NCBI GenBank assembly: GCA_017651465.1
Contig: JAGCCX010000053.1
Span: forward strand, 1-63,386
DNA length: 63,386 bases
Source: Bacteroidales bacterium
Lineage (GTDB): Bacteria; Bacteroidota; Bacteroidia; Bacteroidales; UBA932
Direction of reading: 5' to 3'
Part shown: positions 8,875-17,978 of the stretch, in pieces
Layout: every line of letters begins with the position of its first letter
How positions within the stretch are numbered: the first letter of the stretch is position 1
The notes under the pieces: generated by a model
Told to the model about the DNA's origin: nothing
Seen by the model: only the letters and a program-made list of their open reading frames with translations
Databases searched by the model: none
Program-made: the position numbers and the translations under genes

Positions 8875-10602
8875 ATGAAAAAGCATCTGATTATATTCGC
8901 AGTTCTTTCACTGGCTTTGACGGCCTGCAACCTGACGCTTATCCCCGAGGATGAAGTGTCGCCCGAGAACTACTTCAAGACGGAATCGGACCTTCTGCTG
9001 TGGAGTAACCAATTCTACTCCAACAACCTGGAAGGCGCTGGCCTCGGCTCTACCACCGACCTGTACATTTCCAACGGTATTTCCGCCTATGTGACCGGCA
9101 GCCGCAACCCGGCTACCCAGAGCTGGAGCTTCTCGTCACTACGCAAGATCAACTATATGTTGGAGCACCTTGACCAGTGCACCGACAAGGCAGCCGCCAC
9201 CAAATACGAGGCGGTGGGGAGGTTCTTCCGCGCATATTTCTATTTCAAGATGGTGCGCACCTACGGCGATGTACCTTATTACGACAAGGTGCTCGGCTCC
9301 TCCGACCCGGATGTGTACAAGCCGCGCGACGACCGCGGATACGTGATGGACAAAGTGCTGGAAGACTTTGACTTCGCTATCAAGAACCTGCCTCCGGTGT
9401 GGGAAGCTATGAATACCCGCGTCACCCGCTGGGCGGCCCTCGGCTATGCCAGCCGTGCGGCTTTGTATGAGGGAACTTTCCGCAAATACCACGGTATGAG
9501 TGATGCGGACAAGTACCTCAAAGCTGCGGCCGATTATGCAAGGGAGTTCATCAACGGCTCTCCTTTCACCCTGTACAACACAGGCAGCACTCCTTACCGC
9601 GACCTGTTCGTGTCCGACAATGCAATAACCCAGGAGGTCGTGCTCGCCCGTCATTACGACACCCAGTACAGCACCTTCCACAGTATGGGCTACAACATCA
9701 ACTTCAGCCGCGCCTCGCTCACCAGGCGTTTCGTCAACCACTACCTGATGGCGGACGGCACCCGTTTCACCGACAAGGAAGGCTGGGAGACAATGGGTTA
9801 CCTCGAAGAGACCAAGGGCCGCGACCCTCGTCTGGCACAGACCGTGCTCTGCCCCGGTTACATCCAAAAAGGCGCCAGTGCTGTAACTCCCTGCGAGTTC
9901 TATTCCTGGACTGGATATGAGCCCATCAAGCACGTTCCTGCGGCCGGCAAGTGCGTTTCTTCTTCGGACGACGTGGACTGGATACTGCTCCGCGCTCCCG
10001 AAGTATATCTGAACTATGCGGAGGCCCTGGCCGAGCTCGGTACGCTTACCCAGAACGACCTGGATATCTCGGTAAACAAGATCCGCGCCCGTGCCGGTAT
10101 GCCTTCGCTCTCTATGCAGAACGCCAACGGCAATCCCGACCCGTATCTTCTCTCTTGCTATCCCAACGTAACCCGCAGCGCCAACACGGGAGTGATCCTG
10201 GAGATACGCCGCGAGCGTACCGTTGAGCTCGCCCTGGAGGATCCCGACCGCTCGTGGGATATGTTCCGCTGGGCCGAGTGCAAGCAGTGCCTCCAGCATT
10301 ATGTGCCCTGGTACGGTGTGTATATCCCCGGCCTTGGCGACTACGATACTTCCGGCGACGGCAAGCCCGACGTGACCTTCTACAAGGAGGGCGACGGTTC
10401 GGTTAAGATCAAAGCCGGGACCAAAGTTCAGGACGTGGTGCTTTCGGGCGGCGACAGCGGCTATATAGTGGGCTATTCCACCACCGACTACGGTGCCCTG
10501 TGGGACGACAGCCGTGACTATCTCTGGCCTATTCCCGCCACCCAGCGTACCCTTAACCACGCTCTTACCCAGAACAACGGTTATGTTGACGGAGTAGATT
10601 AA
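8875..10602 (+). CDS. susD: SusD/RagB-family substrate-binding lipoprotein
   Basis: 575 residues. Lipobox LTAC with Cys18 followed by the conserved SusD N-terminus (P..........NYF). The TPR-like helical core is indicated by 'AEAL.FRAYFYFKMVRTYGDVPY'-type sequence near residues 110-140 and the C-terminal SusD signature 'RRERTVELALEDPDRSWDM'. It caps the SusC barrel encoded immediately upstream and binds ligand at the cell surface. Gap to susC is 12 bp and the next lipoprotein follows within 3-11 bp. A clear family member; ligand not determinable from sequence. Confidence 0.95.
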   Translation: MKKHLIIFAVLSLALTACNLTLIPEDEVSPENYFKTESDLLLWSNQFYSNNLEGAGLGSTTDLYISNGISAYVTGSRNPATQSWSFSSLRKINYMLEHLDQCTDKAAATKYEAVGRFFRAYFYFKMVRTYGDVPYYDKVLGSSDPDVYKPRDDRGYVMDKVLEDFDFAIKNLPPVWEAMNTRVTRWAALGYASRAALYEGTFRKYHGMSDADKYLKAAADYAREFINGSPFTLYNTGSTPYRDLFVSDNAITQEVVLARHYDTQYSTFHSMGYNINFSRASLTRRFVNHYLMADGTRFTDKEGWETMGYLEETKGRDPRLAQTVLCPGYIQKGASAVTPCEFYSWTGYEPIKHVPAAGKCVSSSDDVDWILLRAPEVYLNYAEALAELGTLTQNDLDISVNKIRARAGMPSLSMQNANGNPDPYLLSCYPNVTRSANTGVILEIRRERTVELALEDPDRSWDMFRWAECKQCLQHYVPWYGVYIPGLGDYDTSGDGKPDVTFYKEGDGSVKIKAGTKVQDVVLSGGDSGYIVGYSTTDYGALWDDSRDYLWPIPATQRTLNHALTQNNGYVDGVD

Positions 10603-10604
10603 TA

Positions 10605-12887
10605 ATGACGAGTATGAAAAAAGCATTAATTATATTTTCGATTCTTGTTGCGGGAGTCCTATGCTCCTGCAACAAGACTGTCGAGCCCGCCTCCATCAAA
10701 CTCGACGTCACCGAGTATAACGCCGACTTTGCGGGTGAGGAATTCACCATTTCGGTGCTCTCCAACAGAGACTGGGAGGCCAAATGCGAAGCCCCCTGGC
10801 TTACTCTCACGCATACTTCCGAGGAGGCGCTTGACGCCCGTACCTACATATTGGTAACCGTGTCTCCCAACTCCGACGAGGAGCGCAGCGCCACCATTAC
10901 CATCAACGCCAAGAGCGGAGAGGCGAGTGCCAGCTATCTTGTGCGTCAGGGTGAGAACACCCACGTGATCCGTACTCCCGACAAGTTCGTAGAGTTCCTT
11001 CAGGCCTGCGCCAAGTCGGAGGGAGCCAACGACTTCAGGCTCGGCGGCGATATCGACCTGTCGGGCAAGACCCTCCCCGAGGTTGAGAGTATGATTTACA
11101 CTTTCGACGGTCAGGGGCACAGTATCAAGAACTGGACTTCCTCGGCGCCTTTGTTCAAGTCCATTGCCGCCAGCGGCGAGGTGAAGAACCTCATTATCGA
11201 CAGCTCCTGCAAGCTCAGTATCCCCGCAGATGTCGAGAAGTTCGGTTTTGTCGCCGGGCAGAATGCCGGAACCATCGACAACGTCGAGAATAAGGCCGAC
11301 ATCACCATCTCCGGCATCAGTAAAGGCTGGAAAGGCGCCGTTTGCGGCGAGAATACCGGAACTCTTTCCAATTGCCGCAATTCCGGCTCCATCAGCTACA
11401 ACGGCCCTTCTGCGACGGATGGTTCCGTGTATGTGGGAGGTGTGGCCGGGCGTTCCACCGGTGAGAATGCTTCTGCCGCGGATTGCTCCAACACCGGTGC
11501 CATCAGCATAAGTTACACCGACGTGGCCGCACAGAGTATCTATGCGGCGGGAGTGACCGGTGCGGCGAATGCCAACGCCAAGACGCTCAAATGCACCAAC
11601 GGCGGAAAGGTCACGGTGAAGGTCCCTTCCATCAGCACCAACGGCCAGGCTGCCGGAATAGTGTGCTACAGCGGCGGCGAAATCACCGGCTGCTCCAACA
11701 CCGGCGACATTTCCTTGCTGAGCGAGAGCGCCGAGGGCAAGGCCGACGGTTCGGTGAAGGGTGCCGGCGTAGCGGGTATAGCCTGCTATTCCGGTTGGGA
11801 GAACGGCAAGACTTCCGCTTGCACCAACTCCGGCAACATTACTCTCAGGGCCGGCTACTCGCTTGCCCAGCAGACGGTGGGCAGCGCCACCAAGTATTCA
11901 TCCAACGTCGCCGGCATCGTTGGCCACGCCTATAAATGCGTCATCGAGGATTGTCATAACACCGGCAAGGTACACAGCGAGTTCCGCAATATCGACAATG
12001 CCGAGTCGGTGTACAATACCACCGCCCGCCAGAGCTGCGGGGGCATAGTATCCTCCAGCTGGGGCAACATCGTGAGCTGCACCAACAAGGGAGATGTTGA
12101 AGTAGTATGGATTACTGCTGCCCATAATGCCGCTATGGCCAAGAACTTCGTGGGACAGGTCGGCGGTATCAGCGGGGGCGACTACCATTCCGACCAGCAG
12201 TCTTCCAATATCGACGGCTGTACCAACGAGGGCGCGGTGAGCATTACCTGCGATTCGTCCCAGTCCAACAACGCATTCGGCGGCATCGTGGGCTGGCCGG
12301 GCAAGGAGAATGCAGCAGGCCTTAACGAGGTGGCCAACTGCGTCAACCGCGGCGACGTAACCCTTGACGGCTTCAGCAAATCTAGGGTCGGAGGTATCAG
12401 CGGCGGCGCCACCAAGTGCAGCGGCAGCAAGAACTACGGCAAGATCTACCTCAAAGGAGGCCTGACCAACTGCTCTATGGGCGGCATCATCGGTTTTCAG
12501 AATTTCTTCAACGTGAGCAATTGCGAGAATTACGGAGATATTGCCAGCGATGTCAAGCTGGCCGGCACCGAAAGTTCTGCCGCCGGTGGCATTGGCGGCC
12601 TAGTCGGCGCCCTTGGCAACACTGCCCAGGTTTATTCCGGATGCAAAGTTGACTGCTCCGTTACTGTTCCCGACGGCTCGGCCGCGTCGCTTATCCTTGG
12701 CGTGATCGGACAGAACAAGGCGGTCACTACCAAACTCGAGATCGGTACCGCAGAGGCTCCCATCAAGATTAAGGGCAGCTTCAACGGCACCACTTTGAGC
12801 GCGGCGAATTACGAAACCTATATGCGCCGTCCCGATTTCTCACTGGTAAACAGCAACATAACTTTCAACGTCAAGTTTGGAGACTGA
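10605..12887 (+). CDS. BACON-domain lipoprotein with Gly-rich beta-helix (GLUG-like) repeats
   Basis: 760 residues as given. A second in-frame ATG at 10614 (MKKAL...) starts directly at the signal peptide and may be the real start. The lipobox is the 'LCSC' segment. A BACON domain (about 30-115) is followed by some 15 imperfect repeats of about 25-45 residues (about 150-720) of the form 'G.I..C.N.G.I....' characteristic of GLUG/right-handed beta-helix adhesins. Cys and Asn recur at fixed positions ('CSNTGAIS', 'CTNSGNIT', 'CTNEGAVS'). Likely a surface-exposed polymer-binding or adhesive component of the SusCD locus. No catalytic motif is visible. Its position 3' of susD is where accessory binding lipoproteins usually lie. 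Confidence 0.75.
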   Translation: MTSMKKALIIFSILVAGVLCSCNKTVEPASIKLDVTEYNADFAGEEFTISVLSNRDWEAKCEAPWLTLTHTSEEALDARTYILVTVSPNSDEERSATITINAKSGEASASYLVRQGENTHVIRTPDKFVEFLQACAKSEGANDFRLGGDIDLSGKTLPEVESMIYTFDGQGHSIKNWTSSAPLFKSIAASGEVKNLIIDSSCKLSIPADVEKFGFVAGQNAGTIDNVENKADITISGISKGWKGAVCGENTGTLSNCRNSGSISYNGPSATDGSVYVGGVAGRSTGENASAADCSNTGAISISYTDVAAQSIYAAGVTGAANANAKTLKCTNGGKVTVKVPSISTNGQAAGIVCYSGGEITGCSNTGDISLLSESAEGKADGSVKGAGVAGIACYSGWENGKTSACTNSGNITLRAGYSLAQQTVGSATKYSSNVAGIVGHAYKCVIEDCHNTGKVHSEFRNIDNAESVYNTTARQSCGGIVSSSWGNIVSCTNKGDVEVVWITAAHNAAMAKNFVGQVGGISGGDYHSDQQSSNIDGCTNEGAVSITCDSSQSNNAFGGIVGWPGKENAAGLNEVANCVNRGDVTLDGFSKSRVGGISGGATKCSGSKNYGKIYLKGGLTNCSMGGIIGFQNFFNVSNCENYGDIASDVKLAGTESSAAGGIGGLVGALGNTAQVYSGCKVDCSVTVPDGSAASLILGVIGQNKAVTTKLEIGTAEAPIKIKGSFNGTTLSAANYETYMRRPDFSLVNSNITFNVKFGD

Positions 12888-12903
12888 TTAGCTTGGATAC
12901 ATT

Positions 12904-14121
12904 ATGAAGAAAGCCATTACATTCCTGGCCTGTCTGATAGCCCTGTCGTATAATGTGGCGGCGCAGGATTATTTGCCCAAGTGGCAGAAGGGTATGTTTG
13001 ACATACACTTTATCGCCACCGGAAGGGGCGACGCCTCGTTCATCATCTTCCCCGACGGCACTACGATGCTGGCCGACGCTGGCGATGTGGGCACCGGATG
13101 GCACGTGGACCAGCCCAACGACAGTATGCGCCCGGGCGAGTGGATTGCCAAGTACATCCACGATTTCTCCGAGGGCCTGCCTCACCGCGATACGGTGGAT
13201 TATTTCTATCTCACCCATTATCACGGCGACCACGCCGGGACCTATGGCATCTCCAAGCCGGGCTCGCACGGATACAGGATTGCTGGCGTAACGGAGGTGG
13301 GGGAGAAGATCCACTTCAACAAGATCGTAGACCGCGAATGCGGGGAGTACGCCTTCCCGTCCAGGGAATACTTCAGTAGGTGTGAAAAGTTCTTCACCGA
13401 AGGCTATTTTCCGTTCTGCAAGTATCAGCACGACAGCTGCGGAACCGCCCTCGAGAAGTTTGTCATCGGAAGCCGCAAGCAGTTCCGTCCCCAGTACGAC
13501 AAGCGCAGCTTCCGCAAGAACTTCGAGGTGTACAACATAGCTGCCAACGGCCATATCCATACGGGCAAGGGGTTGAAAACCAGGGCGATGTACGATGAGG
13601 ACCCGAATATATTCGATGAGAATATGTTCAGCTGCGTGGTGCTGTTCACCTACGGAAAGTTCACTTACTATAACGGAGGCGACCTGAGCAGCGGCCCCTG
13701 GGAATCTTTCAAGGCCCAGCACCGTGATTTTGAAACTCCCGTTGCCGACTTGATAAACAAGCACGTGACCCTGCTCAATCCTGACCATCACGGCTGGAAG
13801 GAATCTTCCAACGGCTATTTCCTCAAGAAATTAAGCCCGGAAGTCATAGTGGAGATGTGTTCCAACCGCACTCATCCCTATGCCAAAACCCTTGACCGCT
13901 GGGTGGACCCTATGACCTATGTAGGCCCCCGCAAGCTATATATCACCACCGAGGGCAGCCGCGAGCGCCTGGGCGAAGAACTGTGGAAGAACTTCGAGCC
14001 CTGGTACGGCCACATAGTGGTGAGGGTTTATCCGGGAGGAGGTAGCTATCAGGTTTTCGTGCTCGATGCCAAGTCCGGAAACTATGAGATCCTCCACGCC
14101 GGGGATGTTGTTGAACTGTAA
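12904..14121 (+). CDS. Secreted metallo-beta-lactamase-fold hydrolase (ComEC-like MBL)
   Basis: 405 residues. Sec signal peptide (about 1-20, ending VAAQD). The fold is recognisable from 'GRGDASFIIFPDGTTMLADAGD', cut here to its core GDASF and LADAGD, as in ComEC-type MBL domains, and from the metal motif H105-Y-H107-G-D109-H110. Further candidate metal ligands are the 'GGD' near residue 258 and the 'NPDHHG' near 296. MBL proteins of the ComEC type include nucleases, so extracellular nucleic-acid or phosphodiester cleavage is an attractive fit with the nucleoside genes upstream, but the substrate is inferred. Last gene of the plus-strand cluster, 16 bp after the previous one and followed by a terminator-like hairpin. 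Confidence 0.75.
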   Translation: MKKAITFLACLIALSYNVAAQDYLPKWQKGMFDIHFIATGRGDASFIIFPDGTTMLADAGDVGTGWHVDQPNDSMRPGEWIAKYIHDFSEGLPHRDTVDYFYLTHYHGDHAGTYGISKPGSHGYRIAGVTEVGEKIHFNKIVDRECGEYAFPSREYFSRCEKFFTEGYFPFCKYQHDSCGTALEKFVIGSRKQFRPQYDKRSFRKNFEVYNIAANGHIHTGKGLKTRAMYDEDPNIFDENMFSCVVLFTYGKFTYYNGGDLSSGPWESFKAQHRDFETPVADLINKHVTLLNPDHHGWKESSNGYFLKKLSPEVIVEMCSNRTHPYAKTLDRWVDPMTYVGPRKLYITTEGSRERLGEELWKNFEPWYGHIVVRVYPGGGSYQVFVLDAKSGNYEILHAGDVVEL

Positions 14122-14153
14122 TCCCCGAAAAGACTTTTTGAATAATGAATCTG

Positions 14154-14185
14154 CGGGCAGGGCCGGACCGGCTTTGCCCGTTTTG
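14154..14185 (+). terminator. Rho-independent terminator of the SusCD locus
   Basis: Stem CGGGCA (14154-14159) pairs with TGCCCG (14175-14180), with an inner GC-rich arm, followed by TTTTG. It lies 33 bp after the MBL gene and just before the 3' end of the convergent gene, so it closes the plus-strand operon. Confidence 0.65.
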
Positions 14186-14189
14186 TTTA

Positions 14190-14819
14190 TTATTCCAGCG
14201 CCATACTGAAGCCGATGCTGACGGTGGGGAAGAGTACCAGGGGATCGGAGCTGGCTATTTCGAGAGGAACGAAAGTGGCGGGAAGACCCACATTGAGGAA
14301 CAGGTCGAACGAGGGGTTGAGGTAATACTCTGCCATCATACTCACCTTTGCGCAAGCAGCCCATTGCCCGCGGGGGAGAAGTTCGTATCTGGCGCCAAGC
14401 GCTCCGATGGATGCCCCCACCGAGGGCTTGACCTCTTTGTAGGCCATATTCGTGGCCCCTCCCTGGAGGGCGAAGGCCAGCTTGAAACTGTCGGAAAGCA
14501 TAACCCTGTAGCCAGGACCGATGAGAATGTCGGTGAATGCAGCGTCACCTGCGACCACATTGCCGGTGGTGATTGCATTGTTGACGTACGGATGGGTGCG
14601 GGTATCCAGCTCGCCTACGATAAACAGCCCCTTGTGAATATCGAAGCGGTACTCAAGGCTTGCACGCATATAAAAAGCTCCGCCTATGCCTTCCATCGTG
14701 CTGAACGATGCTCCGGCATCGACGGGAAGGTACATATGCTTGAGGAAGGAGTCTTTTTCCTGCGCGTTTGCAGCCACAACGCTGCAGATGGTGAGCAAGC
14801 AAATAATAAGTCTTTTCAT
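14190..14819 (-). CDS. Outer-membrane beta-barrel protein
   Basis: 209 residues with a clear signal peptide (about 1-20, ending ANAQ). The mature part alternates hydrophobic and polar residues in Gly- and aromatic-rich strands and ends in the barrel-type 'SIGFSMALE'. It resembles small 8- to 10-stranded Bacteroidetes outer-membrane barrels (OMP_b-brl/porin-family type). No specific family motif is seen, so function is open. It is the last gene of the ten-gene minus-strand run, 15 bp after gtrA, and probably shares its transcript. Confidence 0.65.
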   Translation of the reverse strand: MKRLIICLLTICSVVAANAQEKDSFLKHMYLPVDAGASFSTMEGIGGAFYMRASLEYRFDIHKGLFIVGELDTRTHPYVNNAITTGNVVAGDAAFTDILIGPGYRVMLSDSFKLAFALQGGATNMAYKEVKPSVGASIGALGARYELLPRGQWAACAKVSMMAEYYLNPSFDLFLNVGLPATFVPLEIASSDPLVLFPTVSIGFSMALE

Positions 14820-14834
14820 AATGATCGCTTTCTG

Positions 14835-15239
14835 CTACGCTTGTTTGACGGCCGAATCGACCGTCTTGCCGTAAACTACATATCGTTGATAGAGGAATTC
14901 GGTAATAAGGTTAAGAATCATATTGAGCGCCGTTACAAGGTACTCGTTCCAGCCGGCGGTCTCGGCCAGGTAGTCGCCGCCCCAGGTGGACAGGGGAGTG
15001 AATACGCAGTAATACAGCGCCACCAGCAGCATCGCCTTGGGTACGTTGGCGGTGCTCCTGAAGGTGAATTTGCGGTTAAGCGTAAAGTTCCAGAGTACCG
15101 ACAAAGTGAGCGCTATCAGGTAGCAAGGCCAATAGCGCAGGCCGCTGAACTCGTTGAGCAGCGAGAAGCTCCCGAATTCGATGAGCCCCGCGCTGGCGGA
15201 CAGCAGCACGAATCGGAAGACTCTTCCGGCCTCTGTCAT
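14835..15239 (-). CDS. GtrA-family small membrane protein
   Basis: 134 residues with four predicted transmembrane helices. Matches the GtrA/DPMS-like family: N-terminal 'RFVLLSASAGLIEFGSFSLL', central 'WNFTLNRKFTF' and C-terminal 'EFLYQRYVVY', all hallmarks of the family. Members are thought to move or help present polyprenyl-linked sugars across the inner membrane. Its start lies one base after the MgtC-like gene's stop, implying translational coupling. No glycosyltransferase gene is adjacent, so the lipid-linked sugar is unknown. Confidence 0.85.
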   Translation of the reverse strand: MTEAGRVFRFVLLSASAGLIEFGSFSLLNEFSGLRYWPCYLIALTLSVLWNFTLNRKFTFRSTANVPKAMLLVALYYCVFTPLSTWGGDYLAETAGWNEYLVTALNMILNLITEFLYQRYVVYGKTVDSAVKQA

Positions 15240-15240
15240 C

Positions 15241-15861
15241 TTAGGATATTTCTATTTTGTAGCCTTTGGTGATTTCCAAAAGCTTCCCTATGGTCTTCTG
15301 GTAGTTGCGCTGGCGCATATGCAGGATGATCGATGCCGCATCGTCCGAAAGACTGAAAGAATCAATCTCGAAATTCGATTTGCGGATCTGGTCCAATATC
15401 TCGGTCAGCTGCTCTCCGGTGACGGGGGAGATGGTGAGCATCACGCTCTTCTCGCCGTAGCGCCGGGTGATTATGTGCATAGTCTCCAGGCACATAATGG
15501 TAAACAGGGTGGCGGCGATGGCTACAATGTACATTCCTGCTCCGCAGGCGAGTCCTATCGCGGCTGCAACCCACAGGCCGGCGGCGGTGGTGACGCCCCT
15601 GACCACGTTCTTCTGGAAAATTATTACGCCGGCGCCGATGAAACCGATACCGGACACGACTTGTGCGGCTACGCGGGCGGCGTCGAACCTCCCGGTGAAA
15701 GCATATTGGGAGATAAGCATAAACAGGGCGCTGCCCAGAGCGACTATGAAGTGTGTGCGCAGGCCGGCTTCCTTGGCCCTGAATTCACGCTCGAAGCCTA
15801 TCAGGCCTCCGAGTATGCCGGCTATGAACAGCCGCAGTATGAAATTCCACTCTATTACCAT
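15241..15861 (-). CDS. MgtC/SapB-family inner-membrane protein
   Basis: 206 residues. N-terminal four- to five-helix membrane domain with the MgtC signature 'GGLIGFEREFRAKEAGLRTH' and 'GIGFIGAGVI', followed by a soluble ACT-like C-terminal domain (about 135-206). MgtC proteins modulate Mg2+/phosphate homeostasis and inhibit ATP synthase or phosphate uptake in some bacteria. Here it lies 22 bp after an SLC13 transporter and one base before gtrA. The family call is firm; the physiological role is inferred only from context. Confidence 0.9.
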   Translation of the reverse strand: MVIEWNFILRLFIAGILGGLIGFEREFRAKEAGLRTHFIVALGSALFMLISQYAFTGRFDAARVAAQVVSGIGFIGAGVIIFQKNVVRGVTTAAGLWVAAAIGLACGAGMYIVAIAATLFTIMCLETMHIITRRYGEKSVMLTISPVTGEQLTEILDQIRKSNFEIDSFSLSDDAASIILHMRQRNYQKTIGKLLEITKGYKIEIS

Positions 15862-15883
15862 TGTGCAAAGATAGTATAAGTTT

Positions 15884-17494
15884 CTAGAATAGTCCGGGAG
15901 TAATGTGCAGCCACTTAAGCATTGTCTGCCCGAACAGAAGTATCAGCAGCCAGGAGAAGGTCATCATCGTGATGCCGAATTTGAAGGCGTCGGTCTGGCT
16001 GTATTGGTTTGTGTTGTACAGGAGCGCCGCCGGCTTGCTGTTGAACGGCAGAACGTAGCAGTGCTCGATGAGCATCGACACCGGCAGGGCGAGGCTCATC
16101 GGCATAAAGCCGAAGCGGGCCTCTACGCCCAGGGCGATGGGTACGAATACCATAGTACGTATGGTCTTGCTCTGGAATATCAGGCCCGAGTACATCATCA
16201 GGAAGGTCAGGATAACGTACAGCACCCAGAACGGAGTGCCGGAGCCTATGCCCAGAGAGTCGAATGCGGCGTTGACCATAGTGTTGGGCAGGTCGGTGGC
16301 GTTGAGTCCGCTGCCCAGGACGTAAGCACCAGCGCTGAAGAGCATAAGGTGCCAGGGGATATCTACATCGTTCCACTTGACCACTCCTATGCCCGGAATG
16401 AGTGCTAGGCAGGCGCCAATCAGCGCTACGATGGTCTCGTCGATTTCGTGGAACGTGCCTTTGGTGACCCACAGGAAGAGCACCACCACGAAGATGCCCA
16501 CGGCCCTCCATTCCTGGGCGCTCATTTTGCCCATTGCGTCAAGTTCGGTCTTGAGTCGCTCGATACCGCCTTCTATCTGGGGCTTCTGCTCGTCTTTCTT
16601 CATCGGGAAGAAAACATACATTCCAAGGAGCAGGCCTACCACCAGGATGATTACGCTCATAGGACCTACGGCGATCAGCCAGTCGGCGTAACCGAAGTCG
16701 CAGGAGCCTATGAATCCGGCGATGAGCGAAATGGCCAGCAGGTGCGCGCCGCTGCCGGTATAGAAGGCGTTCGCGCCTATGTTGACCTGAAAGAGATTCT
16801 GGATCACCAGGTTGCGGCCGAAGTTGTTACGCTGCCCGTTGGACGCTCCGTAGATGGCGCAGATGACCATAAAGATGGGAAGCATTATGGTAGCCTTGAC
16901 CGTGGTGGCCGATATGAATGCCGACAGCACCAGGTTGATGACCAGGAAACTCCAGAGCACACCCTTGGCGCTCTTGCCGAACTTTATCACGAATGCCAGG
17001 GCGAGGCGCTTTGCGAACTGCGTCTTGACGAGCATCGAGGCCAGAACGAAGCTCAGGATGTTCAGCCACATCACCGGGTGTCCGAGCTGCGCAAGGGCCT
17101 CTTTCTGGGTGGTTACGCCCAGCAGCACCGTGCCCAGGATGAGCAGCAGGGAAGTCAGATAGTTGGGTATTGCCTCCGTCATCCAGAGGATGAGGCTGGC
17201 CACGAATATGCCGAGCATAGCGTAGTTGGCCCTGATAAAGCCTTCAGGGCCAAGCACGCCGAGCCGTTTCTGGGCGGTAGCAGCCAGATTGCCCGTGTCC
17301 AGATTGTCGATGAATCCTATGTGGCAGAACCAGCAGATCCAGACGAAGGCGATTATCGCCAGCGGGCCGCCAAGGCGCGCCATCCAAATCTCGAATTTGG
17401 ATTTCTGCATCTTGGGCAGCTTCTCGATCTTGTAATTGTTCATATCCAGCGGGTCGAACTGACTCACCGCCTTCGTCTCGGTCTGTGTTGCCAT
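15884..17494 (-). CDS. SLC13/DASS-family Na+-coupled anion transporter
   Basis: 536 residues. A cytoplasmic N-terminus of about 40 residues precedes about 11-12 transmembrane helices typical of the divalent anion:Na+ symporter (CitT/DASS, SLC13) family. Family features are the 'TEAIPNYLTSLLLILG' region, helical hairpins with Ser-Asn/Thr motifs ('ISATTVKATIMLPIFMV', 'CYVLPFNSKPAALLYNTNQ') and two inverted halves. Substrates in the family are C4-dicarboxylates, sulfate and, in some branches, phosphate. The start lies 3 bp after a CYTH-protein stop. With phosphate-type neighbours, anionic phosphate is possible, but dicarboxylate uptake is equally consistent with sequence. Confidence 0.88.
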   Translation of the reverse strand: MATQTETKAVSQFDPLDMNNYKIEKLPKMQKSKFEIWMARLGGPLAIIAFVWICWFCHIGFIDNLDTGNLAATAQKRLGVLGPEGFIRANYAMLGIFVASLILWMTEAIPNYLTSLLLILGTVLLGVTTQKEALAQLGHPVMWLNILSFVLASMLVKTQFAKRLALAFVIKFGKSAKGVLWSFLVINLVLSAFISATTVKATIMLPIFMVICAIYGASNGQRNNFGRNLVIQNLFQVNIGANAFYTGSGAHLLAISLIAGFIGSCDFGYADWLIAVGPMSVIILVVGLLLGMYVFFPMKKDEQKPQIEGGIERLKTELDAMGKMSAQEWRAVGIFVVVLFLWVTKGTFHEIDETIVALIGACLALIPGIGVVKWNDVDIPWHLMLFSAGAYVLGSGLNATDLPNTMVNAAFDSLGIGSGTPFWVLYVILTFLMMYSGLIFQSKTIRTMVFVPIALGVEARFGFMPMSLALPVSMLIEHCYVLPFNSKPAALLYNTNQYSQTDAFKFGITMMTFSWLLILLFGQTMLKWLHITPGLF

Positions 17495-17497
17495 AAT

Positions 17498-17974
17498 TTA
17501 CTTCCAGTTTTTGTAAGGATTCTTCATTAACATGGAATTGAAATACTTGGGATCGCCGGTGACCTCCTCGCCAAGCCATTCGGGCTTGTCGAAGGGCTCG
17601 TTCTCGTCGGCGAGCTCGACTTCGGCCACGGTAAGGCCGTCGTTGTCGCCGTAGAACTCGTCAACTTCCCAGGTATGTACGCCGTCGGTGTTCTTGACAA
17701 GATAGCGTGTCTTGTCGATTACGCCGGGTTCGGCGAGGTCGAGAAGGGCGCGGACGTCCTCGACGGGGATTTCTTTCTCCCATTCGAAGCGGGCGGCGCC
17801 CGAAGCGTTGCCTATACCTTTGACGGTAATGAATCCCTTGTCACCTTTGACGCGGATGCGGACAGTGCGCTCGGGGACGCTGCTAAGGTATCCCTGGGTA
17901 ATGCGGGTAGCCTTGAAGGCCTCGGGCTTGAAGTCGCCTTTGACCAAGAATTTTTTCTCTATTTCCTGTGCCAT
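17498..17974 (-). CDS. CYTH-domain triphosphate tunnel metalloenzyme
   Basis: 158 residues from the ATG at 17974, which puts the diagnostic motif at the N-terminus; an upstream ATG at 17992 is also in frame. The ExExK signature is E4-I-E6-K-K8, followed by beta-strands rich in alternating Arg/Lys and Glu ('RTVRIRVKGDKGFITVKG', 'RFEWEKEIP', 'TWEVDEFYG', 'AEVEL'). These build the tunnel that binds triphosphate and metal. CYTH enzymes of this length hydrolyse inorganic triphosphate or thiamine triphosphate or act in polyphosphate metabolism. It is encoded between a second CYTH-like gene (4 bp) and the SLC13 transporter (3 bp). Substrate is not resolvable. Confidence 0.88.
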   Translation of the reverse strand: MAQEIEKKFLVKGDFKPEAFKATRITQGYLSSVPERTVRIRVKGDKGFITVKGIGNASGAARFEWEKEIPVEDVRALLDLAEPGVIDKTRYLVKNTDGVHTWEVDEFYGDNDGLTVAEVELADENEPFDKPEWLGEEVTGDPKYFNSMLMKNPYKNWK

Positions 17975-17978
17975 ATCG

